This document shows positions 21,615-32,227 of a DNA stretch of 64,000 nt, in pieces. How positions within the stretch are numbered: position 1 is the stretch's first letter; each line of letters opens with the position of its first letter. The translations under genes were made by a program, and so were the position numbers. The notes under the pieces are model-generated. The model saw only the letters and a program-made list of their open reading frames with translations, did no database searches and was not told the origin of the DNA. The stretch is from Bipolaris cookei (taxonomy: Eukaryota; Ascomycota; Dothideomycetes; Pleosporales; Pleosporaceae): contig NRSV01000043.1 of assembly GCA_002286855.1 (NCBI GenBank), positions 124,001-188,000 on the forward strand. Reading direction: 5' to 3'.

Positions 21615-22411
21615 TCACCTGGCATACATGCTCAAAGCCCAAGCACCACCACACATCTCGTTGCTGCCCACACACTTGGTATTGCACTTGCTTTCTGCAA
21701 TCTTTCCCGTGGGCCCCACGAAACTGTTTCCGCAAAAGCAATACTTGGCATACTCGAGACCATAGTACTTGTATTGGGCGCAGGTGGCGGCACACTTTTC
21801 AACTGTCATGTCGAGTGCTTCGACTGTTAGGCCGGTGAGCACACGGTTTATCGAGTCGCTGTAGCAGCCCAGGTATTGCGGGGTCTTGTTCTGACACATG
21901 GCTAGTTGCGCTCGCAGATCCTCCTCCGTTTTCAAGTACTGTTGTTCCTTTGCCAGGTAAGATTTATTGAGGTTGTCGAGTTCGGTTGCAGCTTGCTGTT
22001 CCTTCATCAGGTAGGATGTTTTGAGTTGGTTGAAGTCGTTTGCAAGTTGTTGCTCACGCAGCAGACATTCATCCTTGGCGTTCTGGCAGCCGTCGGGAAT
22101 AGGAGTGCTGGAAGAACCGAGGGAGAGGGGCTGGTTGAAGTGGATGCCGTTGGAGCAGGTGCAGTCACAGTTTGCCTCTGATGACTGAGGAACACATTCT
22201 AGAGAGGGCGTTGCACCTAGGTTTTGTATGTGAGTCTCGATGAATACTTGATTGCATTTCGGAGGTCCTTACCATTGTTGCAAGTGTACGATTGACCAGA
22301 GACATCGAGCGAGCTTAGAACCTGCTGGGTGGCATCCCGGACTTGTGGAGGACCAAAGGCATGGATTCCTACGCAAAGCGAGGGGACAAATAGAACCCAG
22401 GAAGCTTTCAT
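21615..22411 (-). CDS. Secreted coiled-coil WSC-domain protein 2 (paralogue)
   Basis: Model: complement join(21615..22216, 22273..22411), 246 aa. The first exon is 139 bp, the same length and phase as in WSC 1, and the intron again splits the Gly codon in NNGATPS. Parts: signal peptide (MKASWVLFVPSLCVGIHA), Cys-rich module (NCDCTCSNGIHFNQPLSL), coiled coil (about residues 95-155, with LREQQL, MKEQQ and AKEQQYL) and WSC domain (LGCYSDS..YCFCGNS..CGGAWALSMY). The coiled coil is shorter and irregular compared with WSC 1. The final codons (GCC AGG TGA GT) coincide with a perfect AG/GTGAGT donor, so a longer spliced form is conceivable. Shared gene structure shows an ancient tandem duplication. 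Confidence 0.83.
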
Positions 22412-23051
22412 CTTCTATTGATGAAAGATGTTGGAGGGGGTAAGAAGAATGATGATTACTGATGATGATGATGAATTGTCTGAGTGAATTCCATAACTAC
22501 GCTTTTATATTGCCTTCTGACGTGCCACAGTTCTTGGGTTCAGTACTATATAGTCAAAGCTTACCATACCTTTGGGTCAACGTATTGCCTTGTCACCGCT
22601 AGTAGTAGTGTGGTGGTGGTTGTTGAGTTACCCAGAGTGCTTTTTTGAACCTTGGCCTCGCTCTATACTCGCCTTTACCAGTGGGCAATGTTTTCTTGTT
22701 CAGGTTGAACTTGAGTTAGTTGAAAAGATTAGTAGAAAGACAACTGAAAACAAATAAAATGTGAACTCAGGGAAATCCAGATTGGAAGACCAAGCTTGAA
22801 GACTGAAAAAGAAGATCAAAAGACACAGGTGCACAGAAAATCGAGATCAAGGTACAAAATGCGAATAAGAATGTGTCTAAGCTAGCTCTTTCTTGGATGA
22901 ATAGACAAGGCCAGTCAGATGTGTTTTTTTCCTTCATATACAATAACAAACGCCGTGAACCCCCCGCTCATGCTATGCAAACATTACATTTACAAAATCT
23001 GGACATGGCTTCATATCCATTACCCATTCAAAAACAAACGTCGTACTCATG
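22412..23051. other. Intergenic region
   Basis: About 0.64 kb between the WSC 2 promoter and the 3' end of PFA3. A short GATGATGAT run lies at 22463-22474. Nothing else is recognised. Confidence 0.6.
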
Positions 23052-24948
23052 CTATGCGGCCCAATCATCCCAATTGCCCGTCTTCTTGGAGGGACGACCT
23101 TGTTGGCTAGGACTTTTTTTTCTTTGTGGGGCAGGATCAAGGAAACCTTCAGGGATATCGTTCCAATTCGATGTTCCTTTTGGGGGTGGTGCTACCGCAG
23201 GTTTCATTTGCTGAGCTTTTCTCTGGTCTGCGGCTTGTTCGTCGCTGGAAACGTCGTACTCGTCCTCTTCATCCTCTGAGGTGTAGTTGTATGGGTCAAA
23301 CTTCTTCCGTTCGATTGGCTGGAGCTGAACGTCGTCATCGGCGTACATGCCACGATCTCTTCCTAGGATCTGGTCTGCTTTGCTTGGACTTCTCCGACCA
23401 TCAATGGGACCTCTTAAAACACCGTTCGAAGTGGTGAGGTAGCGGGTTTGCTCGCCATAGCGGACTGCTGACTGCCACTCGGGACGTCTTCCGGGTCGTG
23501 CGATGGGCTGGCTACGCTGACCGGGCATCCATCCGTCGGGACCACGAGTGGGGCGCCTGAATTCAGCTTCAGTGGGAGAATCAACCCCCCAACCCGCAGC
23601 GCGTTCACGCTGCTTTTGCAATCTTTCTTCTTGTTCCCTCTCTCGCTTGATGCGCTCGCGGACTGCGAGCCACTTTGGACTGGGCTCCCAAGACCAGCCG
23701 TCTCCTGTGGTACTAGGTATGGGCACAAGCCATTTCAAGGGCGAAGGACCGAAAACATGGGCAAGATTACGTCGCCAGCCCAGGTCGAATGCGTTGGGGA
23801 GCTGCTCATTGTCGCGTTCGTCGAGGTAGTTGTCGTATCGATCCTGGTTCTGCTGACGTTCACGGTATTCGTACGATTGGTAATGGGAGTGGGAAAAGCC
23901 GTTGGCGTGACCGGGAACAGGGGAGCGTGAAGTAGAATGCGAAGGGGTTTCGCCTTCCTCGGGCCTGGTGACACCTGGCAACGCATTGGCATGAATCTCG
24001 CGTAATTGATCGCCTACACTCAGTCGTCCGTTTGCTTGCGCATCAAGGTAATTTCTGTCATTGAGCTGATGTTTCATCGTGGATCGCAGGGGGGACAAGT
24101 AGCGCGTCTTTTCCAAACTTTCAATGGTAGTCTGACCCTTTACTGTGAGCCACAAGTGCCAAGCGGTGAATCCGGTGATGACGATGCCAATGATTCCGGA
24201 CAGCACGGCGAGGAGGACGTAGTTGACGGGCATAAAGGACTCCGTGTATTTGCCGTCGCTGAGTATCTCGCTCCAAACCCATGTAGCCGACGTGGCAAAA
24301 CATATCCAACAAAAGACGCTTAGGTATACGAGAAAGAGGACAAAGGCCTTGTAGTTGCGGAGACCAACACAGGTAGCGAGCCAGGGACAGTGATGGTCCA
24401 TTTTCAACACGCAGCGCTTGCATGTGGAGCAGTGGTGGGAGCGATCGGGTTTTTTGGTCTGGCACTTGTTGCAGAAGCGCAGTTCGCCGGTCGAGGCCTT
24501 TACGGTAAAGGATGTGTAGTGCATCTCGCCGCCCTCTTGCGAGGGCAGGTGGCTGTAACCATCTTTGACGTTGAGCGGGGATCCGGGGTCGGTGAAAACG
24601 GCGGTGGTGTAGCTCCAGTTGAGCATGAAGTAGAAGAAGAGGCCGAGGGCGGAGGATGTTTTGCCTGGTGGGCATATGTTAGCATGGACGTGGGACTCTG
24701 TTGTTGGTGCAGCGGTGGTGTCGCATAAGCAAGGGCGACGACGACATACCCGTCCAGGCATTCTGCGAAGGGACGAGGCCGATGCCAGTCTGCACCCATA
24801 CAGCCCACGAGGTCAGGCCGTAGACAAAGACGAGAGGGAAGTAGGTGACGGCGACGCAGCAGTAGCGCTCGACCTTCCGGGCCCAGCTGCGGCGGCGCAT
24901 TGTTGTCGAAGGGGAAGACGGGGGCGAGGGCGAAGCCAGCGTGGCCAT
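23052..24948 (-). CDS. PFA3: DHHC palmitoyltransferase Pfa3
   Basis: S-acyltransferase; in yeast Pfa3 palmitoylates the vacuolar fusion protein Vac8. Model: complement join(23052..24664, 24750..24948), 603 aa; the intron (GTATGT..CACCAG) is phase 1. Two membrane segments lie before the core (VTYFPLVFVYGLTSWAVWV and LGLFFYFMLNWSY). The DHHC-CRD follows: CNKCQTKKPDRSHHCSTC, then MDHHCPWLATCVGLRNYK, at about residues 145-195. Two more membrane segments are VLFLVYLSVFCWICF and VLLAVLSGIIGIVITGF, followed by the TTIESLE (TTxE) motif. The C-terminal ~300 residues are polar and disordered-looking. A second ATG (MRRRSWARK) 16 codons downstream is an alternative start. Confidence 0.92.
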
Positions 24949-26013
24949 TACGATTGGGGCAGCGAGTGGGCGGGCATGTGGTGCGCGTGTGGCAACAGTG
25001 TGCGGGGGCGGAGCGTGGATGAGTGCGTAACGTATGATTCCCCTGTGGCTCTGTCGAGATGGGAAAAAAGGGTCTCGGGTAGGGTGAGATGCGGAGGACG
25101 AGAAGCCGGGAAGGGTGGACGCCTAGTAGTTTCAGGGCGCAGCGGCGCACACCATGTCACAGACTACCAAGACAGGCGGCGGTGGCAGCAGCAGCAGCAG
25201 CCTGCGGCCGGACAAGACATGGAGGACAGCGTCGCACTGCAGTGAGCGTGTGTGGTACGTAAGAGCGTACAGGTGTCAACATGGATGTGCGTGTGTGTGT
25301 GTGTGTATGTGTAAGTATGCGTGTAGTATGTGTATCTATGGTGGATTGGCCGGGTGGATTTGGCCCTCGCGCTATCACGGGCATTGAGCACCATCATCGT
25401 CGTCGTCGCGGCCTCGAATGCACGGGCCCATGGCATCCCGTTTGCGATCAGCCTGTATGGAACTGCCACCATGCTTGGCTACGCCGTTTGCGCGACGATG
25501 CGGGACGAGCAAGGCTTCAAGAGTTATGCGACAAGGAAAACAAAGACGCCGACTGGCTGGGGATGCCGAAGGGGAACATGTTACCAACCCAAACCGAGCA
25601 TGCACATGCACTCAAGTATATGTACGTAGCACACCGTACATGATTCATCCACAGCCCTCGCCCTGAGCGCCCTGGTTCCACCGCGCATCCATGGCCTCCT
25701 CTTGCCCAAATGACGACAATCCCAGCTGAGGCTGTGGTAATCTAAAGTAGCCTGTTACAGCCGTTACACGACGCCATGTCTGTGCTAGCTCCCGTTGGAT
25801 GCGCTGCGACATTCAGACATGGCCGCCGCTCGCACACACGCCTATCTCGATCCTGCCTCTGTCGCCGCTATCCTTCCTCTGCAATGCCTTCCTCACACTC
25901 GTTTTTGTTCTTGTGACCCCAGCGTCGCCCCTGTGTCTCCTCCCCCCGCGGACATGTACTATAATCCCATACGTGCGCCCACTCCACTTGGTCCAACTCC
26001 TTAGCCCATCACC
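24949..26013. other. Divergent promoter region, PFA3 / GT25
   Basis: About 1.07 kb. It contains CAG repeats (25185-25202) and a short GT microsatellite (25291-25306). Long ORFs occur on both strands owing to GC-rich codon-like sequence but none has a domain. Confidence 0.6.
25291..25306 (+). repeat. Short GT microsatellite
   Basis: Eight GT units followed by degenerate GTATGTGTAAG sequence. Confidence 0.8.
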
Positions 26014-27387
26014 ATGCTTGCCTCGAGGAAGCGCCCAGCGCCGCTGCTGATCTTCATCCTCCTCGTGGTCGTCGGTCTCTGGTGCCACAGCAGAAGCCCC
26101 GACAGCGCGTACGCACAATGGCTATCGTCGGTCGAGTCGCGGCCCACCAAAGTCCCAGCAAACAGAACTCTGGGCTTTGGCACTGTCCTCGTCGTATCCA
26201 AAGAAGGGTCCGCCCGTCGACGGCCGCTAATTCAAGCCGCCAACGTCACGGACATCGACCTCACCATCCCCCAACAGCCAGAGTGGACAGAAGGCGACGT
26301 CCAGCGCTTCATTAACGGCCACTCCAATACCCAAAAGGGCTCCATCCTAGCCTGGTTGGGCCATCACAATGCCCTGCGCTGGTATGCAATAGCCCCCAAT
26401 CTCCTCTTCTTTCACCACCTGCTGACTCGCTCCTTCAGGTTCCTGGATTCTGGCCTCGAGACGGCACTCATCCTCGAAGACGACGTCGACTGGGACATTC
26501 GTCTGCGCAGCGTCCAGATACCTCTGGCGGCAAGTGCGACCCGCCAGCTCCTTCCCCCAGTACGCTCACGCCACCCCAACATCAACAAGAACCCGAACCG
26601 CACCCAGTACTGGGGTGATCAGCATGCGTGGGACATTCTCTATCTCGGCCACTGCGGCGACTACTTTGATGTCGTCGAGGAAGACGGCCCCAAGACAGAT
26701 CGCCAGTCGTACAACTTGAGCTCTATAGCCCACAAGCTGTACCACGACCCCACTATGCCCTCATGGCTCGACTTGCATCCCTTTACTCAGGCTCTCTTCC
26801 GCATGTTGGGCATGCCCGAGCGGACTCGCGTCATGCACCGCTCCAAACTGCCTCTCTGCTCCTTTGGATACGCCGTTACCCGCCAAGCTGCCGAACGACT
26901 CCTCAACGATCTTGCGCCCCCAAAACTCAAGAAGAACGGGGCCCGCGCCTTTGACGTCGCCCTCTTGCACGCTTGCAACAAGGGAGAGAACACTCCTTCA
27001 CCAACGCCCGAGTGGCAGCACCCTAAGAATTCGCCCGACCCCAAACTACGAAGCAAATACCCGAGCCCCGGACTACGCTGCTGGACACTGAATTCGGAGC
27101 TGTTCCACCACATGCCTGGTATGAGCGAAATTGACATGTTGAGCGCACTATCCGGCGAGAAACCTGGTCTGCCGCCGGTAGATCGTGCAGCCCAAGCCCA
27201 GGTCGTCTCGCGAAACGAAACTACCAACATTGACTGCGGTTTCTGGAGCGGTGCCTTTGCCTTTGACAAAAACGACATGGATCGCCTCCACTTCCTGCAA
27301 GAAAAGGTCGGGCGACAAGGCGTCTGTCTCAAAGAAAAGAATCAGCATGGAGACACGTTTTATCCACCACAAACCGCGCTGGACTAA
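26014..27387 (+). CDS. Glycosyltransferase family 25-like type II membrane protein
   Basis: Model: join(26014..26381, 26439..27387), 438 aa. The 57-bp intron (GTATGC, CTGACTC branch site, CTTCAG) joins as ALRW-FLDSGLE. Retaining it would add 19 in-frame residues without a stop. A signal anchor (LLIFILLVVVGLW) lies at residues 11-23. The key catalytic region is ALILEDDVDW, the ExDD-type metal/nucleotide-binding motif of GT25 enzymes. Further blocks are AWDILYLGHCGDYF, CSFGYAVTRQAAERLL and FDVALLHAC. Fungal GT25 members are Golgi glycosyltransferases of largely unknown acceptor, so the donor and product are not assigned. The C-terminus follows the family to TNIDCGFWSGAFAF. Confidence 0.85.
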   Translation: MLASRKRPAPLLIFILLVVVGLWCHSRSPDSAYAQWLSSVESRPTKVPANRTLGFGTVLVVSKEGSARRRPLIQAANVTDIDLTIPQQPEWTEGDVQRFINGHSNTQKGSILAWLGHHNALRWYAIAPNLLFFHHLLTRSFRFLDSGLETALILEDDVDWDIRLRSVQIPLAASATRQLLPPVRSRHPNINKNPNRTQYWGDQHAWDILYLGHCGDYFDVVEEDGPKTDRQSYNLSSIAHKLYHDPTMPSWLDLHPFTQALFRMLGMPERTRVMHRSKLPLCSFGYAVTRQAAERLLNDLAPPKLKKNGARAFDVALLHACNKGENTPSPTPEWQHPKNSPDPKLRSKYPSPGLRCWTLNSELFHHMPGMSEIDMLSALSGEKPGLPPVDRAAQAQVVSRNETTNIDCGFWSGAFAFDKNDMDRLHFLQEKVGRQGVCLKEKNQHGDTFYPPQTALD

Positions 27388-29894
27388 CAGGACGAAGAAC
27401 GTCATGTACATATATACTATATTTCATTACGATCACACACACACACACACACACACACACTTTAGCGCAATACCCAGACTCCATGGAGCACATGGACACA
27501 TGATTACGGGCGTTCACAGGAGTTGTAAGGCAAGCTGGTTATGGAACAATTGGACATATGGCGCACACGGTTATGTGTCTTTCTCTTCTCGATTCCGGGC
27601 GAAATGCCATTCAGTACGCATGCGAGTGGCAGATTTCTCCATCGCACCCTTTGAACTTTTTTTCTTGGATTCTTTTTTCAACCACTTCACGACGGCAGGA
27701 CCCTTGATACCACAGCAACCCTTGAGGTTCACAATGCCCCCCCCTCTAGGCAAAATAGAACCCCTGTTTGTTGTTCATAGAAAACACCTAGCATATCATT
27801 AAATAACAAAAAAATCAACATTACCACCGAAGTACCACCTCCGCAAAACTCGCATGCCATGACTCTCCCCGCTCATATTAACATTTTTCTCTCTCCAATT
27901 TTGGAAATGACATTCGTGCACGTTCCCCCCCCTTCCCTTTTCCCCAAATGAACCCCATACCCCCACCTCGGTCAAAAAATGCCAGAAAAAAAGGATTTCG
28001 GCATCACTACGCTGATTTTCGTAGATCATGCAATTCTTCCCATTCTAAAGGATTTGTTTCACGCCCGTCATGCATTCGTTCGATGCGCATCGAAGATAAG
28101 AAATGAGGGATGAAGTTATCATTGCGTATCTACATGGTCATCCCAAAAGCACAGACACAGGCACAGGTACATGCATAGGCAATAAAGGAAAGCGCGTGCG
28201 AGCGATAAGCATGGCTGGCCTTTTCGGCCCGATGGAGGTATGCCCTAGTGGGTTATCAAGTAGGTAAGTTGGGGCGAAGATGGTCGCCGCGGTGGTACTC
28301 GTGTATTAGCATAGATAGTTAATTTGGCGGAAGGGAGAGACGGTAAGGATATCTTCGTACACCGACTAAGTACGTATGAGTCGATTGACTCGTGTTCCCT
28401 TCACCTCGGTGTGTTGGTTATTGCTAGTTATGTTTTGTTTGGATCTGGGTTCTTTGAAGGATTGCTTACGGGAATAGAGTACGGATGTGGTAAGTAAGCA
28501 GTGAATTCTTTTCGTATTAGGGGTTTTTTTTGAACAAGGGTTAGTGATTATGTGTGGTTTACTCATGTAGCTAGGTTTGCGATAGGAAACGCGTGCGGTT
28601 ATTTTTGTTTGCTATTGAGGATTTTTGTTGAGGGGAGGTTGGTGTTGCGGGCATTATCCTGGGGAGAGCGTGGTAGTGACGGGTTGTACTTAGCGTGGAG
28701 TTGGAGATGAATCTTTTTTTGGTGCACGATGGGGGTTTTTTTTTCTCTTGAGATTATGCTTAGGTGAGGTAAGATTGTGTCGTGTGCATTGTGGGGAGGG
28801 AACAGGTGTTTGGTATAGGCTTTGCTAGTGGGTATGGTTGTTTTGGGTTAGGGTAAGTAGTTTCAGGGCAGAGACTTGAGCTGCTAGTGAACTGTATGTT
28901 CTTCTTGGCTATGCTAGATTCCTATATTGGCATATTGCTATGCATTTCTTTCAATTCGTTTTACCTGGATATACAGCATGTTGTCGGGTACACCACGCCG
29001 TCTTCATAATAGCCCATATAACTGCGTTGTTGTATTCCAGCAACTGCTCCACAACCAGCTATTGCCACACGCAACGCCATGATAATCTCTCGATCAACAA
29101 CACTTTGTGAACATCCTCCACAACCCCATCATCTCAGCCTTCATTCTACAAACCCACTTCCCATCACTGAATCATATCCTAACGAAACACATGCCCCTCA
29201 TTTATTTGCTTCCACCTTACTTACTGCATCTCCACCTCCCTAATCCTCATCTACCCCCGATCTTCCACGTGTTCTAATAACTTTAACAGCATCTGGCTCC
29301 TCGACCGCCCCACCACAACCTCTGTCAAGATATTGATATCCCCGTTGATGTTTCTCCCGCTGCAATTTGTGACTACAGCCTTGTAAACCACTTCCCCGCT
29401 GTCTAGTACCTGGCGTCCGAGTTGCACGGTGCCGGCGGTTGGGGGCGGTCAGTTGAATTGTACAAGTGAGGTGGTGAGCTGGAAGGGATGGAAATCTTCG
29501 GGGTAGACGAGTGGGCCGGGCATTTTGAGCTGTTGAATTTAGACGAGGAGATTAGCTTGGGGAGGGAAGTGAGCGGGAGTTTAAACAGATAAGAAACCAT
29601 CCTATATAGTGCTTAGTAGAGCGATCAACCGTCAGGAAGACTTCATGTGCTGTACAAGTGATCATATAGAGTATGTTTGTTGGCTTAGCAAGCGAGGTAA
29701 GTGAGCAAGTGATCGTGTGCGATTGTCACAAACATGTTGGGGGTGGTAGGCGATGTAATAGTCTTAAAAAATCATGTTATTGACAACCTCACAGATACAC
29801 ATCCTAAGGTATGTAAATGGATATGATACAACTAGAGTAAATATTCTAATTTTAACTATGGAACGTAAATCAAGAGGCAATTGAGACCCCATTC
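27388..29894. other. Gene-poor region
   Basis: About 2.5 kb without a supported gene. It has a CA microsatellite at 27434-27460, several T- or G-runs (28700-28860), and then AT-rich sequence towards 29880. ORFs of 60-200 codons are present but have no recognisable domain. Confidence 0.6.
27434..27460 (+). repeat. CA microsatellite
   Basis: An uninterrupted (CA)13 run plus one C, located about 50 bp downstream of the GT25 stop codon, in its probable 3' untranslated region. Confidence 0.95.
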
Positions 29895-30818
29895 TCACAA
29901 CTTAGCTTTCTCATCCAACAACGGTGTGCCAACCGCCTCTTCCAACTCCATCACAGCCTCCTTTGTCTTGCCCAGATTGACCTTGATTGTCCTCAGTCCC
30001 GTCTTCTTCGCAAACTTCAGATTGATTCCAATATCATCTAAGAAGAGCGTATCACCCGCCGTCACCTCTCCCATGCCCTTCTTCTTTGCAATCTTATCCA
30101 TCTCCCTTACCGCCAACTTGTATGCCTCGGGGTCGGGTTTCCGTACACCAACGGCGGCAGAGCCGAGGAAGACATCAAAAAAAGAGGTGATGTCTACGGA
30201 ATCATTTGCGTAAGGATTCGGCGGCGGGGCATGGACGATTTCCTTTGTGAAGAGGGTGCCTTCATCGTCCAGGATCCCAGTGGGAAACGTGACGTTATTA
30301 CTGAAAGCGCCAAGTACGAACTTCCCGCTCTCGCCCAGCTTGCGCAGCGCAGGGTACATGTATGGATCCGGTGTGCGACTGATCTTCATCATGCGCCAGA
30401 ACAGCCTCTTGGCATCAATGTTTGGAACAGTATGTGTTCCTCCAGCAACAGCCTGACCGCCCCCTACGCTTTGTTTTTTGGCCAGCTTTTGCAGATACTC
30501 GGACCATATTTCGGGGCGTGAGAGTTGCTGCTTGAACGATGCGAACCAGGCGTCATTGAGTTCGACTTCGCCCCGTTCAATCAGCTGCCATGCGCCTGTG
30601 TCGTGGGGTCCTTTTTGAATCGCATAGTTGATATAGCCAACTGGGATCTTGTTCTCGATTTCATAGTCGAGGATCGCTTGGAAAGGGCTGACAACCTATG
30701 TCAAGTAGAGAAGTTAGCATATACGTTTGTTGTTAATGAGAATGGTTGCTGGCCACTTACCACTACACCGCCAATGTCGAAAAGAATAGCCTTTGGGGGT
30801 TTGGACGGGGCCGACATG
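29895..30818 (-). CDS. HAD-superfamily hydrolase (epoxide hydrolase N-domain type), with apparent 1-nt shift
   Basis: Haloacid dehalogenase-like hydrolase, close to the N-terminal phosphatase domain of ACAD10 / soluble epoxide hydrolase. Exon 2 (29895..30695) is fully open: VVSPFQAILDYE, a helical cap, GAFSNN (motif II), VRKPDPEAY (motif III Lys) and FLDDIGINLKFA (motif IV). Exon 1 (30761..30818) should encode MSAPSKPPKAILFDIGGVV (motif I nucleophile Asp). The run of five T (five A at 30780-30784 on the plus strand) puts DIGGVV one base out of frame with the ATG. Four T would restore it, so this is either a sequencing error or a real disabling indel. The C-terminus ends AKL, a PTS1-like peroxisomal signal. 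About 286 aa if read through. Confidence 0.75.
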
Positions 30819-31335
30819 TTTGTGAAGGAAGCAACGAAATGTCGAGCCTAGTTATGACGATTTCATGGCGGTCTGAAAAGCGCCATGGCTATTGTTAGAG
30901 GTTGTGGAGGTCGAGGTACCTCGGCAACGGATAAGCTTCCCTGAATCGCGTTAAGCTTATTTCCGCTAGCGCCGATTGTGGTGTGCAGTTGCGACTTAAC
31001 ACTACGGAGCCGGCCCCACAGACTATATTCATATCAATAACTGTAGATGTACGTGGAGCTATGATGTGATACGCTCCAGTATGCGGAACAACCTAATGCT
31101 GGCTGCATGGTTCATGATGCTGTGAGCCTCATATCGGTATGAGTAACCATAATAACACTGAAATGCGGGGGAAGATGAGACAAGAGTACCATTTCTTGTC
31201 TGAATATCCAAGTGAGCTTTGATCAATTGGAAAGCGAAAAAAACAAAATTCCAAGACCCGTCTGACACATGATCTGCAAGATATTTTCATGAAGACAGCC
31301 CTATCCATCCAAGACACAAACCCCATCAACTCAAT
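30819..31335. other. Intergenic region
   Basis: About 0.5 kb with small ORFs only. No feature is recognised. Confidence 0.55.
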
Positions 31336-31830
31336 TCATCTCCTCAATAGCCGCAAAAGCATCTCTCTTCCCTTGTACACATCTTTGGCCATCTTAACCC
31401 TTACCCAAGCGATGTTGCTCAAAGCTTCACGGAGGCTTTTGGATGCATGTGCATCTGGCTCGTCCCGGAGACATTGCTTATGCCGCTCGTACATGCCAAC
31501 AACCCGGGCAGCACCCCTATCGTGATACTGAAGCAACTCTGTTTCAATAATCAGGGCGATGTATCCTCCAGCAGGCTGCATGTTCAAGACGTCAAAATTG
31601 ACAATGTTGCGCAAGACAGCATCGATCCAACCAGGGGATTGAAAGGCCCAGATGCTTTGCACGTCAAGCTCACTGACTGGCTCGTTCCGCAAGCGATATT
31701 TAATTTTTTTTTCATAAAGTGCTTCGGCTTCTGGAGTGTCGACATGGGTTAAGCTGCAGTAGGTTTCTACATCGTCACTGATGGTTCTATTTACCGAGAG
31801 TGTATCGGCCTTGGATGCACGATTTCCCAT
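31336..31830 (-). CDS. Hypothetical 164-aa protein with N-myristoylation-like start
   Basis: Single-exon ORF, 164 aa, not recognised. The sequence starts MGNRASK, matching the N-myristoylation pattern (Gly2, Ser6, Lys7). The body is mixed helical (EAEALYEKKIKYRLRNEPVS, then LREALSNIAWVRVKMAKDVY) with no signal peptide or membrane segment. It sits alone in a gene-poor, transposon-bearing stretch between the HAD gene and transposon 2. Such loci often carry lineage-specific or chance ORFs. The length and ATG are the only positive evidence, so it could be spurious or part of a larger broken gene. Confidence 0.35.
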   Translation of the reverse strand: MGNRASKADTLSVNRTISDDVETYCSLTHVDTPEAEALYEKKIKYRLRNEPVSELDVQSIWAFQSPGWIDAVLRNIVNFDVLNMQPAGGYIALIIETELLQYHDRGAARVVGMYERHKQCLRDEPDAHASKSLREALSNIAWVRVKMAKDVYKGREMLLRLLRR

Positions 31831-32227
31831 ATCTGTGATCTTAACTACGCTACTTAAATGAATTTCTTTCTCTATGGAAGATTAGTCCTTTTAGGATTCA
31901 ATTAAGCAGAGGTGTTCAGCGTTCAAAGTTGCTCCTCTTGGAGCATAGGAAGGAAGGAAGGACGCCTACTGGGAGAAGAATACAATACAAATCGAAGAGG
32001 CCTAACATTGTGAAGAAAGCCGCATAATGTCAGTCCTGACATGTCATGTCGAATTACTAGACTAATCGAAGTGTTTTATTTATCCGCGGAAGACAGCAGG
32101 TGGATATTTTCTGAACAACTCGATAGAGCCTCTGTACGGTCCTTGGCCCATTGTAAATATCTTTCACTGCTGCTGTAGTATTCAATTTTCATATGCAGGT
32201 TTGGGATCATATCGAATCGATAGCGTA
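31831..32227. other. Intergenic region 5' of transposon 2
   Basis: About 0.4 kb, AT-rich. It ends at the TA (32226-32227) that borders the second transposon. Confidence 0.6.

Noticed and set aside
24661..25245. 194-codon plus-strand ORF opposite the PFA3 start
   Set aside because: Antisense to PFA3 exon 1 and its promoter; composition is Gly/Arg-rich without homology.
27185..27802. 205-codon plus-strand ORF overlapping the GT25 gene end
   Set aside because: Shadow frame of the GT25 gene extended through a CA microsatellite.
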